Assembly: GCF_021650705.1 (NCBI RefSeq)
Contig: NZ_CP087138.1
Span: 124,001 to 188,000, forward strand
Direction: 5' to 3'
From: Pseudomonas sp. KNUC1026
GTDB lineage: Bacteria > Pseudomonadota > Gammaproteobacteria > Pseudomonadales > Pseudomonadaceae
DNA length: 64,000 nt
The translations under genes and the position numbers were made by a program. This document shows, piece after piece, positions 18,418 to 30,007 of the stretch. Positions within the stretch are counted from its first letter, which is position 1. Each line of letters begins with the position of its first letter. The notes under the pieces are model-generated. The model was given only the letters and a program-made list of their open reading frames with translations. It was not told the DNA's origin and ran no database searches.

Positions 18418-19733
18418 TTAGTTACCGATCATGTCAGCAGCGCGTTGAGTCGCTTCGGTGGTGCGCGTGGCCAGCTTGCGCACTTCATCGGCCACTACAG
18501 CAAAGCCCCGGCCTGCGCTCCCGGCCCGCGCCGCTTCGATAGCGGCGTTGAGCGCCAGCAGGTTGGTTTGCGCCGCGATGCCCTGGATGGAGCCGACGAT
18601 CTCGGTCACCTTGCGCAGGTTGTCTTCCATTTCCCGATGCTGGGCCTGTTGCGCCTGGCGCAGTTCGTTCTGCTCGTGCACCGCGTGGATATCGGTGAGC
18701 GCGCCCACCACGCGCAGGGGTGCGCCGTCGGGGCGGCGGCGGGTCTGGCCACGGGCGCGGAACCAGCGGTATTCGCCGCTCTTGAGCTTGAGCCGGTAGG
18801 TGATGTCGAAGGCGGTCTGGCCGCTGCGGTCGTTCAGGTGCGCGCCGAAGGCCTCGATGCTGCGCTGTTTGTCTTCGGGGTGTAGGCGCGAGGCCCAGCT
18901 GTCGAGCACATCGGGGAATTCCTCGACGGTCTCGAAGCCCAGCAAGCGGCGGAACTGCGGCGACCACCAGAAGGGGTTGTTCGGGTTCACCGGGTCGCCA
19001 GCGATCACTTCCATGTCCCACAGCCCGTCGTTGAGCATTTCGCGGGCCAGCTCGAAGCGCGTCAGGGTCACGTCCAGTTCTGCGTCGCGCAGGCGCTGGT
19101 CGTGAATGTCGCGCAGCGAGCCGGCCACCCGCAGCGGCGTGCCCTGGGCATCGCGCAGGGTTTCGCCGGTGGCACGGAACCAGCGGTATTCGCCGGTTTT
19201 GGTCGCCAGCCGGTATTCGATGTCGTAGGGCGTGCGCGCGCTGCGGTCGTTGAGATGGCGGGCAAAGGCGTCCAGGGTCGGCTTGCTGTCTTCAGGGTGC
19301 AGGCGGTTGGCCCAGCTGCCGAGCTGGTTGGGGAAGTCGCTCTCGTCGCGAAAGCCCAGCAGGCTGCGCAACTGGTCGGACCACCAGAAGGCGTTTTTCG
19401 GGTTCACCGGGTCGCCGGCGACCACTTCATGTCCCACAACCCTTCGCTGGTGGCGCGGTTGACCAGGTTGAAGCGGGTTTCCAGCTCCAGTGCATAGGCT
19501 TCGCGCTCGGCCAGGCGTGCGGAAAGGTCCTGCAGCTCGCCTTGCACCTCAGCCAGGTTGGACTGCAAGGCCTGATGGCGCTCGCTCGCGCCTTTGATGG
19601 CATCGCTCAGGCGTTTGAGCAGGGGAAAGGTAGGCGTAGTGGCGTTCGGCTCAGCCGGCGCGTCGAACCGCTCCAAAGCGGCAGAGGCAATCGGCAGCCA
19701 GCGGACAATAGCGAAATGGTTGAAAAGGGACAC
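18418..19733 (-). CDS. PAS-PAS methyl-accepting chemotaxis protein (one frame break)
   Basis: Soluble chemoreceptor with a coiled N-terminus ([19 protein letters not shown]), two nearly duplicated PAS domains (both with the pattern GDPVNP.N.FWW and [11 protein letters not shown]_3 type) and a short signalling hairpin ([20 protein letters not shown]) ending soon after. GTG 19733 ([10 protein letters not shown]) is the best start because GGAGG lies 8 bases upstream. The frame breaks near 19428 at EGLWDM/EVVAGD with one base missing. The signalling domain is shorter than in classical MCPs and lacks obvious methylation helices. It lies 100 bases upstream of the other PAS receptor in the same direction. 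Confidence 0.82.
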
Positions 19734-19997
19734 GCTGGCAGCCTCCACAGCGTAAGAAGAGAAACGGCCAGCCGGGTCGGCAGAGCCTGAATGTCGGCGC
19801 CAGATCAATGACGGATGGCGGCCAGTCGCCATCAGATAAGGCGCAAGGCATTTAGTTCTCTGGCCTGAGCAATCTTCCCGGCGATTTGGACGAGCGTGAG
19901 GAGGAGGCGGGGAAAAAATGAGATTTATCTGAAGGTATCCATCATGCATTGATGTGAAATACAATCGATCTCATTAACGTCTTTGCAGGTGCCGACC

Positions 19998-20510
19998 ATG
20001 CTCGAACGCGCCAATTCCGATGCGCAAGCGTTCCATCACCTTTACCAGGGCAACCGAAGCTGGCTGGAGCAATGGCTCAGCCGCCGCCTGAGCAGCCGAC
20101 ACGATGCCGCCGACCTGAGCCAGGACACCTTCATGAAAGTGCTCGCCGGCTCCCAGCGCATTGCCGACCTTAAAGAGCCGCGCGCGTACTTGCTGACCAT
20201 CGGCAAGCGGTTGCTGGTGAATTTCCACAAGCGCAACAGCCTGGAAAAAGCCTACCTAGACGCCCTGGAGCACCTGCCGCCGGCCTGCGCGCCGTCGCCA
20301 GAGCACCGTTGGCAGGTGCTGCAAACCCTGCACGCCCTTGACGAGCTGCTCGACGGCCTGCCCGACCGCGCGCGCAGCGCCTTTTTGCTGAGCCAGCTCG
20401 AAGGGCTGGGCTACCGCGACATCGCCGAGCGCCTGGGCGTGACCGAGCGCAGCGTCAAACGCTACATGGCGCTGGCCTATGAACACTGCCTGCTGGTGGA
20501 GCTGTGCTGA
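19998..20510 (+). CDS. FecI-like ECF sigma factor
   Basis: A 170-residue iron-starvation sigma factor. Region 2 is visible in HDAADLSQDTFMKVLAGSQR and region 4 in GLGYRDIAERLGVTERSVKR. Such factors bind core RNA polymerase and transcribe the adjacent siderophore receptor when the receptor and FecR signal that ferric siderophore is present. ATG 19998 is preferred; an upstream in-frame TTG is less likely. The fecR start overlaps its end by 7 bases. Upstream DNA (19915-19985) is AT-rich, as expected for a Fur-controlled promoter, but I could not recognise a convincing Fur box. Confidence 0.92.
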   Translation: MLERANSDAQAFHHLYQGNRSWLEQWLSRRLSSRHDAADLSQDTFMKVLAGSQRIADLKEPRAYLLTIGKRLLVNFHKRNSLEKAYLDALEHLPPACAPSPEHRWQVLQTLHALDELLDGLPDRARSAFLLSQLEGLGYRDIAERLGVTERSVKRYMALAYEHCLLVELC

Positions 20511-21454
20511 ACCCCGCCCCGAGCGATGACGCCCGCCGCGTGGCCCGGGCAGCCGCCCGCTGGCTGGTGCGGGTGGAGGCCGGCGAGCTCAGCGAGCGCG
20601 ACCTTGCCAGCCTGCAACGCTGGCGCCAGGCCTGCGAAACCCATGAGCGCGCCTGGCACAACGCCCAGGCGCTCAAAGGCCGCTTCGCCAACCTGCCGCC
20701 GGCGCTGGCCATGGCCACCCTCGACCGCCCACGGCAAAGCCGCCGGCAGCTGCTCAAAGGTGTGCTGGGGCTGGCCGTGGCGGCCCCGGCCGGCTGGCTT
20801 GCACTGCGCGAGCTGCCCGTGGCGGCCTGGCGCGCAGACCTCTCCACCGGCACGGGTGAACGCCGCACGCTCACGCTGGCAGACGGCAGCGAGCTGCAAC
20901 TGAACACCGGCACCGCCGTGAACCTCGACCAGGCCCGCCGCCGCGTGAAGTTGATCCGTGGCGAAATCGCCCTGCGCCTGGCCAGCGCCCAGCCGTTCTT
21001 GATCGACACCGCCCACGGGGTGTGCAGCCTGCGCGGCGGTGAAATCAACGTGCGCCAGGATGAGCAGGCCTGCCAGTTCTCGGTGTACAGCGGCGCTGCC
21101 GACCTGACGCCGATGCGCTACAGCGCCCTGGCTTTGCGTGGTGGCCAGCGGGTGAGGGTGAGCGATCGCGGCGTGGAGCCGATCAGCCAGTTCGACCCCA
21201 GACAGCTCGGCTGGCGCGACGGCGTGCTGGTGGCCATCGACCAGCCGCTGGGTGATGTGCTGCGTGACCTGGACCGCTACCGCCCCGGCGTATTGCGCTG
21301 GGCGCCGCAGCTCGAAACCCTGCGCGTGACCGGCAGCTTCCGCCTGGCCGACCCCGACCAGGTGCTCACCGTGCTGGCCGCCACCTTGCCGCTGGAGGTG
21401 CAGTGGCGCACCCGCTACTGGGCCACTCTGGTGCCCCGGCAGAAAGCCGTGTGA
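20504..21454 (+). CDS. FecR-like transmembrane anti-sigma/signal transducer
   Basis: A 316-residue inner-membrane regulator. The N-terminal cytoplasmic part (residues 1-80, containing WLVRVEAGELSERDLASLQR) holds the sigma factor. A hydrophobic segment follows (LLKGVLGLAVAAPAGWLAL) and then a periplasmic FecR domain (GERRTLTLADGSELQLNTGT). It receives the signal from the receptor signalling domain and activates FecI. Start GTG 20504 lies inside the fecI end, indicating coupled translation. The receptor gene follows 86 bases later. Confidence 0.92.
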   Translation: MLNPAPSDDARRVARAAARWLVRVEAGELSERDLASLQRWRQACETHERAWHNAQALKGRFANLPPALAMATLDRPRQSRRQLLKGVLGLAVAAPAGWLALRELPVAAWRADLSTGTGERRTLTLADGSELQLNTGTAVNLDQARRRVKLIRGEIALRLASAQPFLIDTAHGVCSLRGGEINVRQDEQACQFSVYSGAADLTPMRYSALALRGGQRVRVSDRGVEPISQFDPRQLGWRDGVLVAIDQPLGDVLRDLDRYRPGVLRWAPQLETLRVTGSFRLADPDQVLTVLAATLPLEVQWRTRYWATLVPRQKAV

Positions 21455-21540
21455 TCTTTATTGAAAAAGATGCGCCCGGCCTGTCCCCTTTTCCGGCTCG
21501 CTTGTCATTGGAGGTAAATCACTTTGAAGAGAGCCCGCCA

Positions 21541-23978
21541 ATGCCTCCATCACACCGCCAGCGAGCCCGTTCACGCGGCCGGCTGACGTCCTCGTTCTGC
21601 GGCCCCACCCTTTGCTTGAGCATGTTGTTCGCAGCCGGCACCTTCTCAACTGCGGCCTGGGCCGAGAACCGCGCCTACAACGTGCCGGCCGGTGAGCTGG
21701 CCAATGCCTTGACCGGCTTCGCCAGCCAGGCCGGGGTGAGCCTGTCGGTCGACCCGAGCCTGGTCAGCGGCCGGCGCAGCGCCGGGCTCAATGGTGACTA
21801 CAGCGTCGAAGGCGGCTTTGCCCAACTGCTTGCCGGCAGCGGTCTGCAGCTGCGGCCAGTCGCGGAGGGGGCGTATACCGTGGTGGTGGCGCCGCAGAGC
21901 GACGCGATGGAAATCGCACCGGTGAACATCACCGGCACCCACACCTCGTTCGCCGACGACGAAGGCGAGGCCTACGCCGGTGGCCAGGTGGCGCGCCGCA
22001 GCTCGCAGGGGCTGTTGGGCTCGCGGGACTTCATGGACACGCCGTTCAGCGTGACCACCTACACCAGCGCCGCCGCGAAAAACCAGCAGGCCCGCACCCT
22101 CGGCGACATGGTCGCCAGCGACCCGGCCGTGCGCGCCACCAACCCCGCTGGCGGGCGCTTCGAGCAGTTCACCATTCGCGGCTTCAGCCTGTTCAACACC
22201 GATGTGGCCTACAACGGCCTCTACGGCCTGCTGCCCACCTATTCGATCGACATGGAGATGGCCGACCGCGTCGACATCTTCCGCGGCCCCACTCAGCTGA
22301 TCAACGGCATCTCGCCGCGTGGCAGCGTCGGCGGTGGCATCAACGTGGTGCCCAAGCGCGCCACCGACAAGCCCATCACCGAATTCACCGGCAGCTATGC
22401 CTCCAACACCCAGGTGGGTGGCGCCGTGGACATCGGCCGGCGTTTCGGCCCGGACAACCAGTACGGCCTGCGCTTCAACGGCGTGAAGCAGTCTGGCGAC
22501 ACCGAGTGGGACCACCAGAACGTCGATCGCCAGATGGCCGTGCTGGGCCTGGACTTCCGCGGTGATCGCATGCGCCTGTCCACCGACATCGGCCACACCG
22601 AGCGCGACACCGATGCCCCGCAAGAGCGGGTGAGCGTCGCCCAGAATGCACCCGTGCCCTCGGCCAAGGACGTGCGCCACAACTACGCCCAGCCCTGGAC
22701 CAAGGGCCGCACCAACGACACCTTCGGTGCCGTGAACGGCGAGTATGACGTCAGCGATTCGGTGATGGTCTACGGCGGCGTGGGCGCGCGCAGAAGCGAC
22801 CACGACTTCCTGCGCCACAACGTGCAAGTCACCAACGCGGCCGGCGACTTCACCGTGCAGCCGCGCGACTTCACCCGTGACGAAAACGTGCGCACCGCCA
22901 CCGCCGGCGTGCGCAACTGGTTCAGCACCGGCCCTGTGAGCCACGAGGTGAACCTGGCCGCCAGCTACTTCTACATGGACTACACCAACGGCGGCGCGCG
23001 TTACGCCACTGGCAGGAGCAACCTCTACAACCCGGTGGACCTGCCTGACCCGACCACGCCAATCCGGCAGGATGCCGAGGTGTACAACGAAAGCCGCTAC
23101 ACCGCGGTGGCGTTGTCCGACACGCTGGGCTTTCTTGACGACCGTTTGCTGGTCACCGTCGGCGGGCGCTGGCAGCGGGTGAAAACCAACACCTGGACCG
23201 ACAACGTGCCTGACACCACCAACTACGACGAGGAGAAGTTCTCGCCATCCGGTGGCGTGCTCTACAAGCTCACCGATCGGCTGTCGCTCTACGGCAACTA
23301 CATGGAAGGCCTGAGCCAGGGCAAGATCGCTCCGTCCACTTCCGCCAACGAAGACGAGGTGTTCGCGCCGTTCATCAGCCGGCAGGTCGAGGTAGGCGCC
23401 AAGTATGACTTTGGCCGTGTCACCTTCACCGCGGCTGCGTTTCGCATCAAGCAGCCGGCCTACGAGACCAAGACCGACCCGATCCCGGCCAACCGCCTGT
23501 TCGGCCCCAACGGCAAGCGCGAGAACAGCGGCATCGAGCTGAGCGCGTTCGGCGAGCCGGTCGACGGCATCCGCGTGCTGGGTGGTGTGATGTTCATCGA
23601 CAGCAAACTCAAAGGCACCACCGATGGCGCCAACGACGGCAACCGCGCTCCGGCCACCCCACGCTTCAACGCAAACCTGGGCGCCGAATTGGACGTGCCC
23701 GGCCTGCAAGGTGTAACCCTCACCGGTCGCGGCATCTACACCAGCTCCCAATACCTGGACCAGGCCAACAGCAAGGAAATCGGCAGTTGGGAACGCTTCG
23801 ACGTGGGCGCACGCTACGCCTTCAAGGTCGACGGCAAGGACGTGACCCTGCGCGCCAATGTCGAGAACGTGATGAACAAACGCTACTGGGCCTCGGCCGG
23901 CGCGTCGGATGACAGCGACCCGGGCCTGACCCTTTCTACCCCAGAACCTACCTGCTCTCGGCAACGGTGGGCTTCTGA
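21541..23978 (+). CDS. TonB-dependent ferric-siderophore receptor with signalling domain (achromobactin-receptor type)
   Basis: Outer-membrane receptor of about 812 residues. A signal peptide (cleavage after FSTAAWA) is followed by a secretin/TonB N-terminal signalling domain (NVPAGELANALTGFASQAGV), a plug (FEQFTIRGFSLFNTDVAYNG; GPTQLINGISPRGSVGGG) and a 22-strand barrel. The signalling domain and preceding fecIR genes make it a transducing receptor. One base is missing near 23940: after LTLSTP the proper tail RTYLLSATVGF continues one frame back to TGA 23976-23978, giving the usual terminal phenylalanine. Position immediately before acsF makes ferric achromobactin the likely ligand. Confidence 0.9.
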
Positions 23979-24149
23979 CCCCCGGGCCCTGCGGGGCCCA
24001 CCTGGACACAACCCCCAACGATCAAGGATGACGATCAGGCACGCCCTGGCGTGCCGCGATGGCTTTGCGTGATGTAACACCGCTGATGAGTGCACCACCC
24101 ACTCGACAAGGCCCCCAACGGGCTTTTGAACAGGAAAGAGGAGAGCACG

Positions 24150-25541
24150 ATGTTAAGCGAAACCAGGGCACCACTCGATGCGTACGAGCCGGTGGCCGCT
24201 GCCTTGAACAATGCCCATTACCTGGGGCGCCAAGGGCGCTTCGAATCCAACGTGCGCAGCTACCCGCGCAAGCTCCCGCTGGCGATCGCCAAGGCGCAAG
24301 GCGTGTGGGTGACCGACGTCGAGGGCCGCCGTTATCTGGATTGCCTGGCCGGTGCCGGCACCCTGGCGCTGGGGCACAATCCGCCGGCGGTGGTCGATGC
24401 TTTGGCCGGCTTCCTGGCCTCCGGCGCGCCGATGCACACGCTGGACCTGACCACCTCGGCCAAGGATGCCTTCAGCGAAGCGCTGCTTGAGCTGCTGCCC
24501 AACCAGGGCCGCGATTACTGCCTGCAATTTTGCGGGCCTTCTGGCGCTGATGCCGTGGAAGCCGCGCTCAAGCTGGCCAAGACCGCCACTGGCCGCACCA
24601 ATGTGGTGGCCTTCAGCGGTGGCTACCACGGCATGACCCATGGCGCGCTGGCGGTGACCGGCAACACCGGCGTGAAGAACGCCCTCGGCCCGCTGATGGC
24701 GGGCGTGCAGTTCATGCCCTACCCGCATCAATACCGCTGCCCCTTCGGGCTGGGCGGTGAGGCGGGCGCCGAGGCGATGGCGCGCTACTTCAGCGACTTC
24801 ATCGATGACGTGGAAAGCGGCGTGTGCCGGCCGGCGGCGGTGATTCTCGAAGCGGTGCAAGGCGAGGGTGGGGCCAACCCGGCGCCGGATGCCTGGCTGC
24901 GCACCATCCGTGAGGTGACCCAGCGCCACGGCATCGTACTGATCCTCGACGAAGTGCAGGCGGGCTTCTGCCGCACCGGGCGCATGTTCGCCTACGAGCA
25001 CGCCGGCATCGAGCCGGACATCATCGTCATGTCCAAGGCCGTGGGCGGTGGCCTGCCACTGGCCGTGCTCGGCCTGCGCCGCGAGCTGGACGCCTGGCAG
25101 CCCGGTGCCCACAGCGGCACCTTCCGCGGTAACCAGATGGCCATGGTCAGTGGCCTGGCGACCTTGCGCACCCTGCGCCGCGACCGCCTGGACGAACAGG
25201 CCGCGCAGCGCGGCGCTTCGCTGGCGCGTGACCTCAAAGCCCTGGCCAAGGATTACCCGGCCATCGGCCAGGTGCGTGGCCGTGGCCTGATGCTGGGCCT
25301 AGAGATCGTCGACGAGCGCCAGCGCGCCGATGCCCTCGGTGCCCACCCGATGGACGCGGCCCTGGCGGCGCTGATCCAGAAGCATTGCTTCGAGCAAGGG
25401 CTGCTGCTCGAACGCGGAGGGCGCAACGGCAGCGTGATCCGCCTGCTGCCGCCGTTGATCATCGAGCCGGCGCAGTGCGCCGAAGTGATCGCCCGTTTCG
25501 AACGCGCCGTGCACGGCGCACTGGGTGAAGCCCGTGGCTGA
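24150..25541 (+). CDS. acsF: Diaminobutyrate-2-oxoglutarate aminotransferase, achromobactin AcsF
   Basis: Class-III PLP aminotransferase of 463 residues making L-2,4-diaminobutyrate, a building block of achromobactin. Signatures are the cofactor-phosphate site [34 protein letters not shown], the [17 protein letters not shown] block and the PLP lysine in [26 protein letters not shown] precedes ATG 24150. It opens the biosynthetic run; the 171 bases between the receptor and this gene hold only a GC-rich perfect stem (24038-24055) without a U-tract, so read-through from the receptor promoter is possible. The next gene overlaps its end. Confidence 0.9.
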   Translation: MLSETRAPLDAYEPVAAALNNAHYLGRQGRFESNVRSYPRKLPLAIAKAQGVWVTDVEGRRYLDCLAGAGTLALGHNPPAVVDALAGFLASGAPMHTLDLTTSAKDAFSEALLELLPNQGRDYCLQFCGPSGADAVEAALKLAKTATGRTNVVAFSGGYHGMTHGALAVTGNTGVKNALGPLMAGVQFMPYPHQYRCPFGLGGEAGAEAMARYFSDFIDDVESGVCRPAAVILEAVQGEGGANPAPDAWLRTIREVTQRHGIVLILDEVQAGFCRTGRMFAYEHAGIEPDIIVMSKAVGGGLPLAVLGLRRELDAWQPGAHSGTFRGNQMAMVSGLATLRTLRRDRLDEQAAQRGASLARDLKALAKDYPAIGQVRGRGLMLGLEIVDERQRADALGAHPMDAALAALIQKHCFEQGLLLERGGRNGSVIRLLPPLIIEPAQCAEVIARFERAVHGALGEARG

Positions 25542-27375
25542 GCGCGCGCGGTCTTGCGCCGCCCTCCCGAGCCAACCTCAGCTGGCTGAGCCTGCCGAAC
25601 CCTGCACCCGCGCGAGCGTCTCGCAGGTGGTCAGCGAGCTGGCCGCCACCCACGCCTTGCTCAACTGCCTGATCAAGGAATTCGCGCTGCCCGAGCAGCG
25701 CTTGAGCTACGCCTGGCCCGCCCACGTGCGTGGCATGGCGCCAGGCGGTTACCTGCGTGCGCTGCGCGGCGGCGGCCTGCCGCTGGTGATCAGCCTGCCC
25801 GAAGGGCGCCAGCTGTTCGTGCTGGTCGACCGCCAGGACCCGCTCGGCAGCCAGCGTTACCTGGGCGATGTGTACACCCGCGTGGGCGACGGCGCCTGGG
25901 CCTGCCCAACCTTCACCGACCTTGCCACGCAACTGCTAGGCGCCTGCGAGCACATGGCCGGCGCGCGCAACCAGGAGCTGCACGCGCAGGTGGCGCAGAG
26001 CCAACAGGTCACTGCGGCGATCATCGCCCATGCCCTGGCCAACGGCCGCCCGGCGCCGTTGCGCGATTACCTGGCGAGCGAACAAGGGCTGCATTTCGGC
26101 CACCCCAACCACCCGGCGCCCAAGGCCCGGCAGTGGCCCGAGCACCTCGGCCAGAACGCCTACGGGCCGGAGTTCGGCACCCAGGTGCGGCTGCACGCGC
26201 TGGAAGTACCGCGCGACGGCCTGGCCATTCGCGCCAACGGCCTGAGCCAGGCCGAGGCCCTGAACGGCTTTGCCGACCAGCGCCAGGCCGCCGCCGGGCG
26301 TGCGGTGATCTACCTGCACCCGGTGCAGGCGCAGCTGTTCATGGCCGATGCCCGCGTGGCCGCGCTGCTGGACAGCGGCCAGGTGGTCGACCTCGGCGAG
26401 CAGGGCGCGCTGGCCAGCCCTACCGCCTCGATGCGCACCTGGTACATCGAAGGCCATAAGTACTTCCTCAAGGGCTCGTTGAACGTGCGCATCACCAACT
26501 GCGTGCGCAAGAACGCCTGGTACGAGCTGGACAGCGCATTGCTGATCGACCGGCTGTTCCAGCGCTTGCAAGCCGAACAGCCGGCCAGCCTCGGTGGTGC
26601 CGCGCTGGTACGCGAGCCTGCCTCCCTCAGCTGGGCCCCGGCCGGGGCGAACGCCGACGACGCGCTGTGGTTCCGCGAGCAGACCGGCGCCATCCTACGG
26701 GAGAACTTCTGCCGCCAGGCGCACCCAGGCAGCTGCTTGATGGCCGGCACCCTGTTCGCCCGCGACCTGCAACTGCGCCCGCTGGTGCAAACCTTCCTCC
26801 AGGGCAGCGGCGGCCAGCCGGCCAGCGACGCGCAACTGCTGGGCTGGTTCGAACGTTACCAGGCGCTGCTGCTGCGCCCGGTGCTGGCGCTGTTCTTCAA
26901 CCACGGCGTGGTGATGGAGCCGCACTTGCAGAACGCCGTGCTGGTGCACGACAACGGCCAGCCCGCGCAACTGCTGCTGCGCGACTTCGAAGGCGTGAAG
27001 CTCACCGCCGAGCTGGGCGTGCAGTACCTGGATGCCGACGTGCCGGAGCGGGTGCGCCAGTCGTTGACCTACCCGCGCGAGCAAGGCTTCAAGCGCATCA
27101 GCTACTGCCTGTTCGTCAACCACCTGGCCGAAGCCGTGCTGGCGCTGAGCTGGGACCGCCCGGAGCTGGCCACGGCCATGTGGGCCTGCGTGCACCGGCA
27201 ACTGGCCGAAATCCGCGATGAGCTGCAGCGCCCCGCGCCGGAGCTGGACGCGCTGCTGGCCGGCGAGCCGATCGCCTGCAAAACCAACCTCAAGGTGCGC
27301 CTGGCCGCCCAGGCTGACCGCCATGCCGCTTATGTGCAACTGCCCAGCCCGTGGGCGGGGAGGGTGGCCCCATGA
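25525..27375 (+). CDS. acsD: NIS siderophore synthetase, achromobactin AcsD (IucA/IucC family)
   Basis: ATP-dependent synthetase of about 616 residues, the AcsD type that couples citrate to L-serine in Dickeya and P. syringae achromobactin synthesis. IucA/IucC landmarks are [11 protein letters not shown], the ATP-site region [20 protein letters not shown] and [12 protein letters not shown], and the FhuF-like C-terminal segment ([26 protein letters not shown]). GTG 25525 or GTG 25534 may be the start; both overlap acsF. Its TGA overlaps the acsE start. Assignment of AcsD rather than another NIS enzyme comes from gene order and sequence type. Confidence 0.88.
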   Translation: MKPVAERARSCAALPSQPQLAEPAEPCTRASVSQVVSELAATHALLNCLIKEFALPEQRLSYAWPAHVRGMAPGGYLRALRGGGLPLVISLPEGRQLFVLVDRQDPLGSQRYLGDVYTRVGDGAWACPTFTDLATQLLGACEHMAGARNQELHAQVAQSQQVTAAIIAHALANGRPAPLRDYLASEQGLHFGHPNHPAPKARQWPEHLGQNAYGPEFGTQVRLHALEVPRDGLAIRANGLSQAEALNGFADQRQAAAGRAVIYLHPVQAQLFMADARVAALLDSGQVVDLGEQGALASPTASMRTWYIEGHKYFLKGSLNVRITNCVRKNAWYELDSALLIDRLFQRLQAEQPASLGGAALVREPASLSWAPAGANADDALWFREQTGAILRENFCRQAHPGSCLMAGTLFARDLQLRPLVQTFLQGSGGQPASDAQLLGWFERYQALLLRPVLALFFNHGVVMEPHLQNAVLVHDNGQPAQLLLRDFEGVKLTAELGVQYLDADVPERVRQSLTYPREQGFKRISYCLFVNHLAEAVLALSWDRPELATAMWACVHRQLAEIRDELQRPAPELDALLAGEPIACKTNLKVRLAAQADRHAAYVQLPSPWAGRVAP

Positions 27376-28575
27376 GCCAGGTGCCTATCAACGTGCGCAA
27401 AGCCATCGCCCAGGCCCAGGCGGCCCAGGCCGACCCGCTGGCGCTGTTCGTCTACGACCTGGGCGCGCTCGCCGAGCATGCGCGCCAGGTGATGGCCGAG
27501 CTGCCGCCGGGGTGGAGCTGCATTACGCGATCAAGGCCAACAGCGAGGCGCCGATCCTGCGTACGCTGGCGCCGCTGGTCAGCGGCTTCGAGATTTCCTC
27601 GGCGGCGAGATCGAGCGCTTGCAGGCCGCCGGCAGCACCTTGCCGTTCGTGTTCTCCGGCCCCGGCAAGCTCGACTCGGACCTGCGCGCGGCCATCGGCC
27701 AGGGCGTGGCGGCCATTCACCTGGAGAGCCTGTCGGAAATCCCTCGCGTGCAGCGCATCGCCGAGCAGGCCGGGCGGGTGCAGCGGGTGTTCATCCGCAT
27801 CAACCCCGAGCTGCCGGCGCAGATGTCGAGCCGCCTGGCGATGGCTGGCACTGCCACGCCGTTCGGGCTGGATGAAAGCGAAGTGGCCGAGGCCATCGCG
27901 CGGGTGCAGGCCTGCTCGCACCTGGAGCTGCAAGGCTTTCATGTGCATGCGCTGTCGCACCAGCAGCAGGTGGAGCGCCACGAGCAACTGCTGGAGCTGT
28001 ACCTGGAGCGCTGGGCGCAGTGGAAGGCCTTGGCTCCGCGCCCGCAGAGCATCACCCACTTGAACGTGGGCGGCGGCATCGGCGTGGATTACCTCAGTGG
28101 CGAGCGTTTCGACTGGGCCCGGCTGTGCCGGCACCTGGGGCGGCGCCTGGATGCGCTGGCCGACCGCCCGGTGGTGCGCTTCGAGCCGGGGCGCTTCATC
28201 AGCGCTGACTGCGGCTACTACGCCATCGAAGTGCTCGATACCAAGACCAGCCACGGCAAGCACTTTGTCGTGTGCCGTGGCGGCACGCACCAGTTTCGCC
28301 TGCCGGTGGCGCAGGGGCACGATCACCCCATCGTTCACCTGCCTGCTGGCGGCGGCGAACCGCGTGGCCCGGTGCGGCCCTGCACGGTGGTCGGCCAGTT
28401 ATGCACGCCCAAGGATGTGCTCAGCCGCGATTGGCCGCTGGCAGGTGTGGCGGTGGGGGACGTGCTGGTGCTGCCGATGGCTGGCGCCTACGGCTACAAC
28501 ATCTCCCACGCCGACTTCCTCTGCCACCCACGGCCGTTGCAGTGCTTTTTGCAGGCCCACGGAGGTGAGGGATGA
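27372..28575 (+). CDS. acsE: PLP-dependent decarboxylase, achromobactin AcsE (two frame breaks)
   Basis: Fold-type III (ornithine/DAP decarboxylase-like) enzyme of about 400 residues, proposed to decarboxylate a serine-derived intermediate to the ethanolamine unit. The PLP-lysine motif HYAIKAN, the phosphate site LNVGGGIGVDY and the EPGRFISADCGYY motif are visible. The frame slips one missing base near 27508 (in a CCGGGG run) and again near 27602 (CTCGGCGG), so three frames must be joined: MSQVPINV to MAELPPG, GVELHYAIKAN to FEISS, then EIERLQAAGSTL to the stop. Conservation across both breaks points to sequence errors. ATG 27372 overlaps acsD, and its TGA overlaps the MFS start. Confidence 0.85.
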
Positions 28576-29998
28576 GCCCTGCGCGGGTGCCGCGCGCGCT
28601 GGTGGTGGTGAATGTGCTGCTGGGTACCATCACCGTGAGCCTGAACAACAGCTCGCTCAACCCGGCGTTGCCGGCGTTCATCGAGGCGTTCGAGATAGGC
28701 CCGGTAATGGCAACCTGGATCGTCGCGGCGTTCATGGTGAGCATGGGCATGGCCATGCCGCTGACCAGCCACCTGGCCCAGCGCTGGGGCGCAAGCGCCT
28801 CTACCTGTTCGGCCTGGGCGCGTTCACCGCCGGTTCCTTGCTCGGCGCGATGGCCGGCTCGATCGAGGCGGTGATCGTGGCGCGGGCGGTGCAGGGCGCT
28901 GCCAGCGGGCTGATGATCCCACTGTCGCTGGCGATCATCTTCGCCGTGTATCCCAAGGGCGAGCGTGGCCGTGTCACCGGCCTGTGGGGCGCAGCGGTGA
29001 TGCTGGCGCCGGCAGTGGGGCCGCTGTGCGGCAGCCTGATGCTGGAGGTGTTCGACTGGCGCGCGTTGTTCCTCATCAACGTGCCCATCGGCGTGCTGGC
29101 CATGGCGCTGGGCGGCCGCGTGCTGCCCGAGAGCGATGCCGGCAAGCCCAAGCCGTTCGACGCCACCGGTTATGCGCTGGTGGCGCTGGGCATCGGCGCG
29201 TTGATGGTCACCCTGGGCCAGTTGCACGGCCTGGCCGCGCTGAGCGAGCCGCTGAACCTGGCCGGCCTTGCGCTGGCGCTGCTGTGCCTGGCGGGCTTCG
29301 TGCGCCATGAGCTGCGCCACCCGGCACCGTTGCTGGAGCTGCGTGTGTTCGCCCTGGAGGGCTACCGCTCCAGCGTAGTGATCGCGGTGGTGCAGTCGAT
29401 CGGCATGTTCCAGTGCCTGGTGCTGATCCCGCTGCAGGTGCAGATGGTGATGGGCCAGAGCGCGCTGTGGACCGGCACCGCGTTGCTGTTCACGGCCGTG
29501 GCCGCCAGTGCCTTCGGGCAATGGGGCGGGCGCCTGCTGGACCGCTACGGGCCGCGCGGCGTGGTCTCGGCCGGGTTGCTGCTCACCGGCGGCGCCACCT
29601 TCGCCCTCGGCACCCTGGGCCCCACTGCCGGCTTGCCACTGCTGTGCCTGCTGATGGTGGTGCGCGGCGCGGGCCTTGGGCTTTCGTACATGCCGGTGAC
29701 CACCGCCGGGCTGGACGTGCTGCCCGAGCACCTGGTGACCCAGGGCGCGGCGATGAACAACATCTCCCGGCGCGTGCTTTCGTCGCTGGCCATCGTGCTC
29801 GGCTCGCTGTGGCTGCAGGCCCGTGCCGGCAGCGCTTTCAGCGCGGGCGACGCTGCCCTGGCCGGCGCGGTCGGCGAGGTGTTCAACGCCACCGGCGCGC
29901 TCATTCTGCTGGCCCTTCCTCTGGCCTGGCGCTTTCCACTCACGCCAAGCCTCGACGCGGCTGCCGCCGACCCGGCAGCCCGCGAACACCGTACTTGA
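28572..29998 (+). CDS. MFS exporter (DHA2 type), probable siderophore efflux, YhcA-like (one frame break)
   Basis: Inner-membrane major-facilitator transporter of about 475 residues with 12-14 helices, EmrB/QacA type (LNNSSLNPALPAFIEAFEIG; the motif-A-like LTSHLAQRWGRKRLYLFG if the frame is repaired; LGLSYMPVTTAGLDVLP). In known achromobactin clusters the gene at this position (yhcA) encodes the exporter. One base is missing near 28789 (GGGGCGCAAG should encode GRKR). ATGA overlap with acsE and a 9-base gap to acsC support one transcript. Confidence 0.85.
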
Positions 29999-30007
29999 GG
30001 TACCGAC

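Noticed and set aside
19915..19985. Fur box upstream of fecI
   Set aside because: The region is AT-rich and a Fur site is expected, but no stretch matched the GATAAT-type hexamer pattern well enough to call.
21646..24018. 790-codon minus-strand open frame
   Set aside because: Antisense to the TonB receptor, with composition typical of reverse-frame GC-rich sequence and no domain.
24038..24055. Terminator between the receptor gene and acsF
   Set aside because: GGCACGCC/GGCGTGCC forms a perfect stem but there is no following T-tract, so it is not called.
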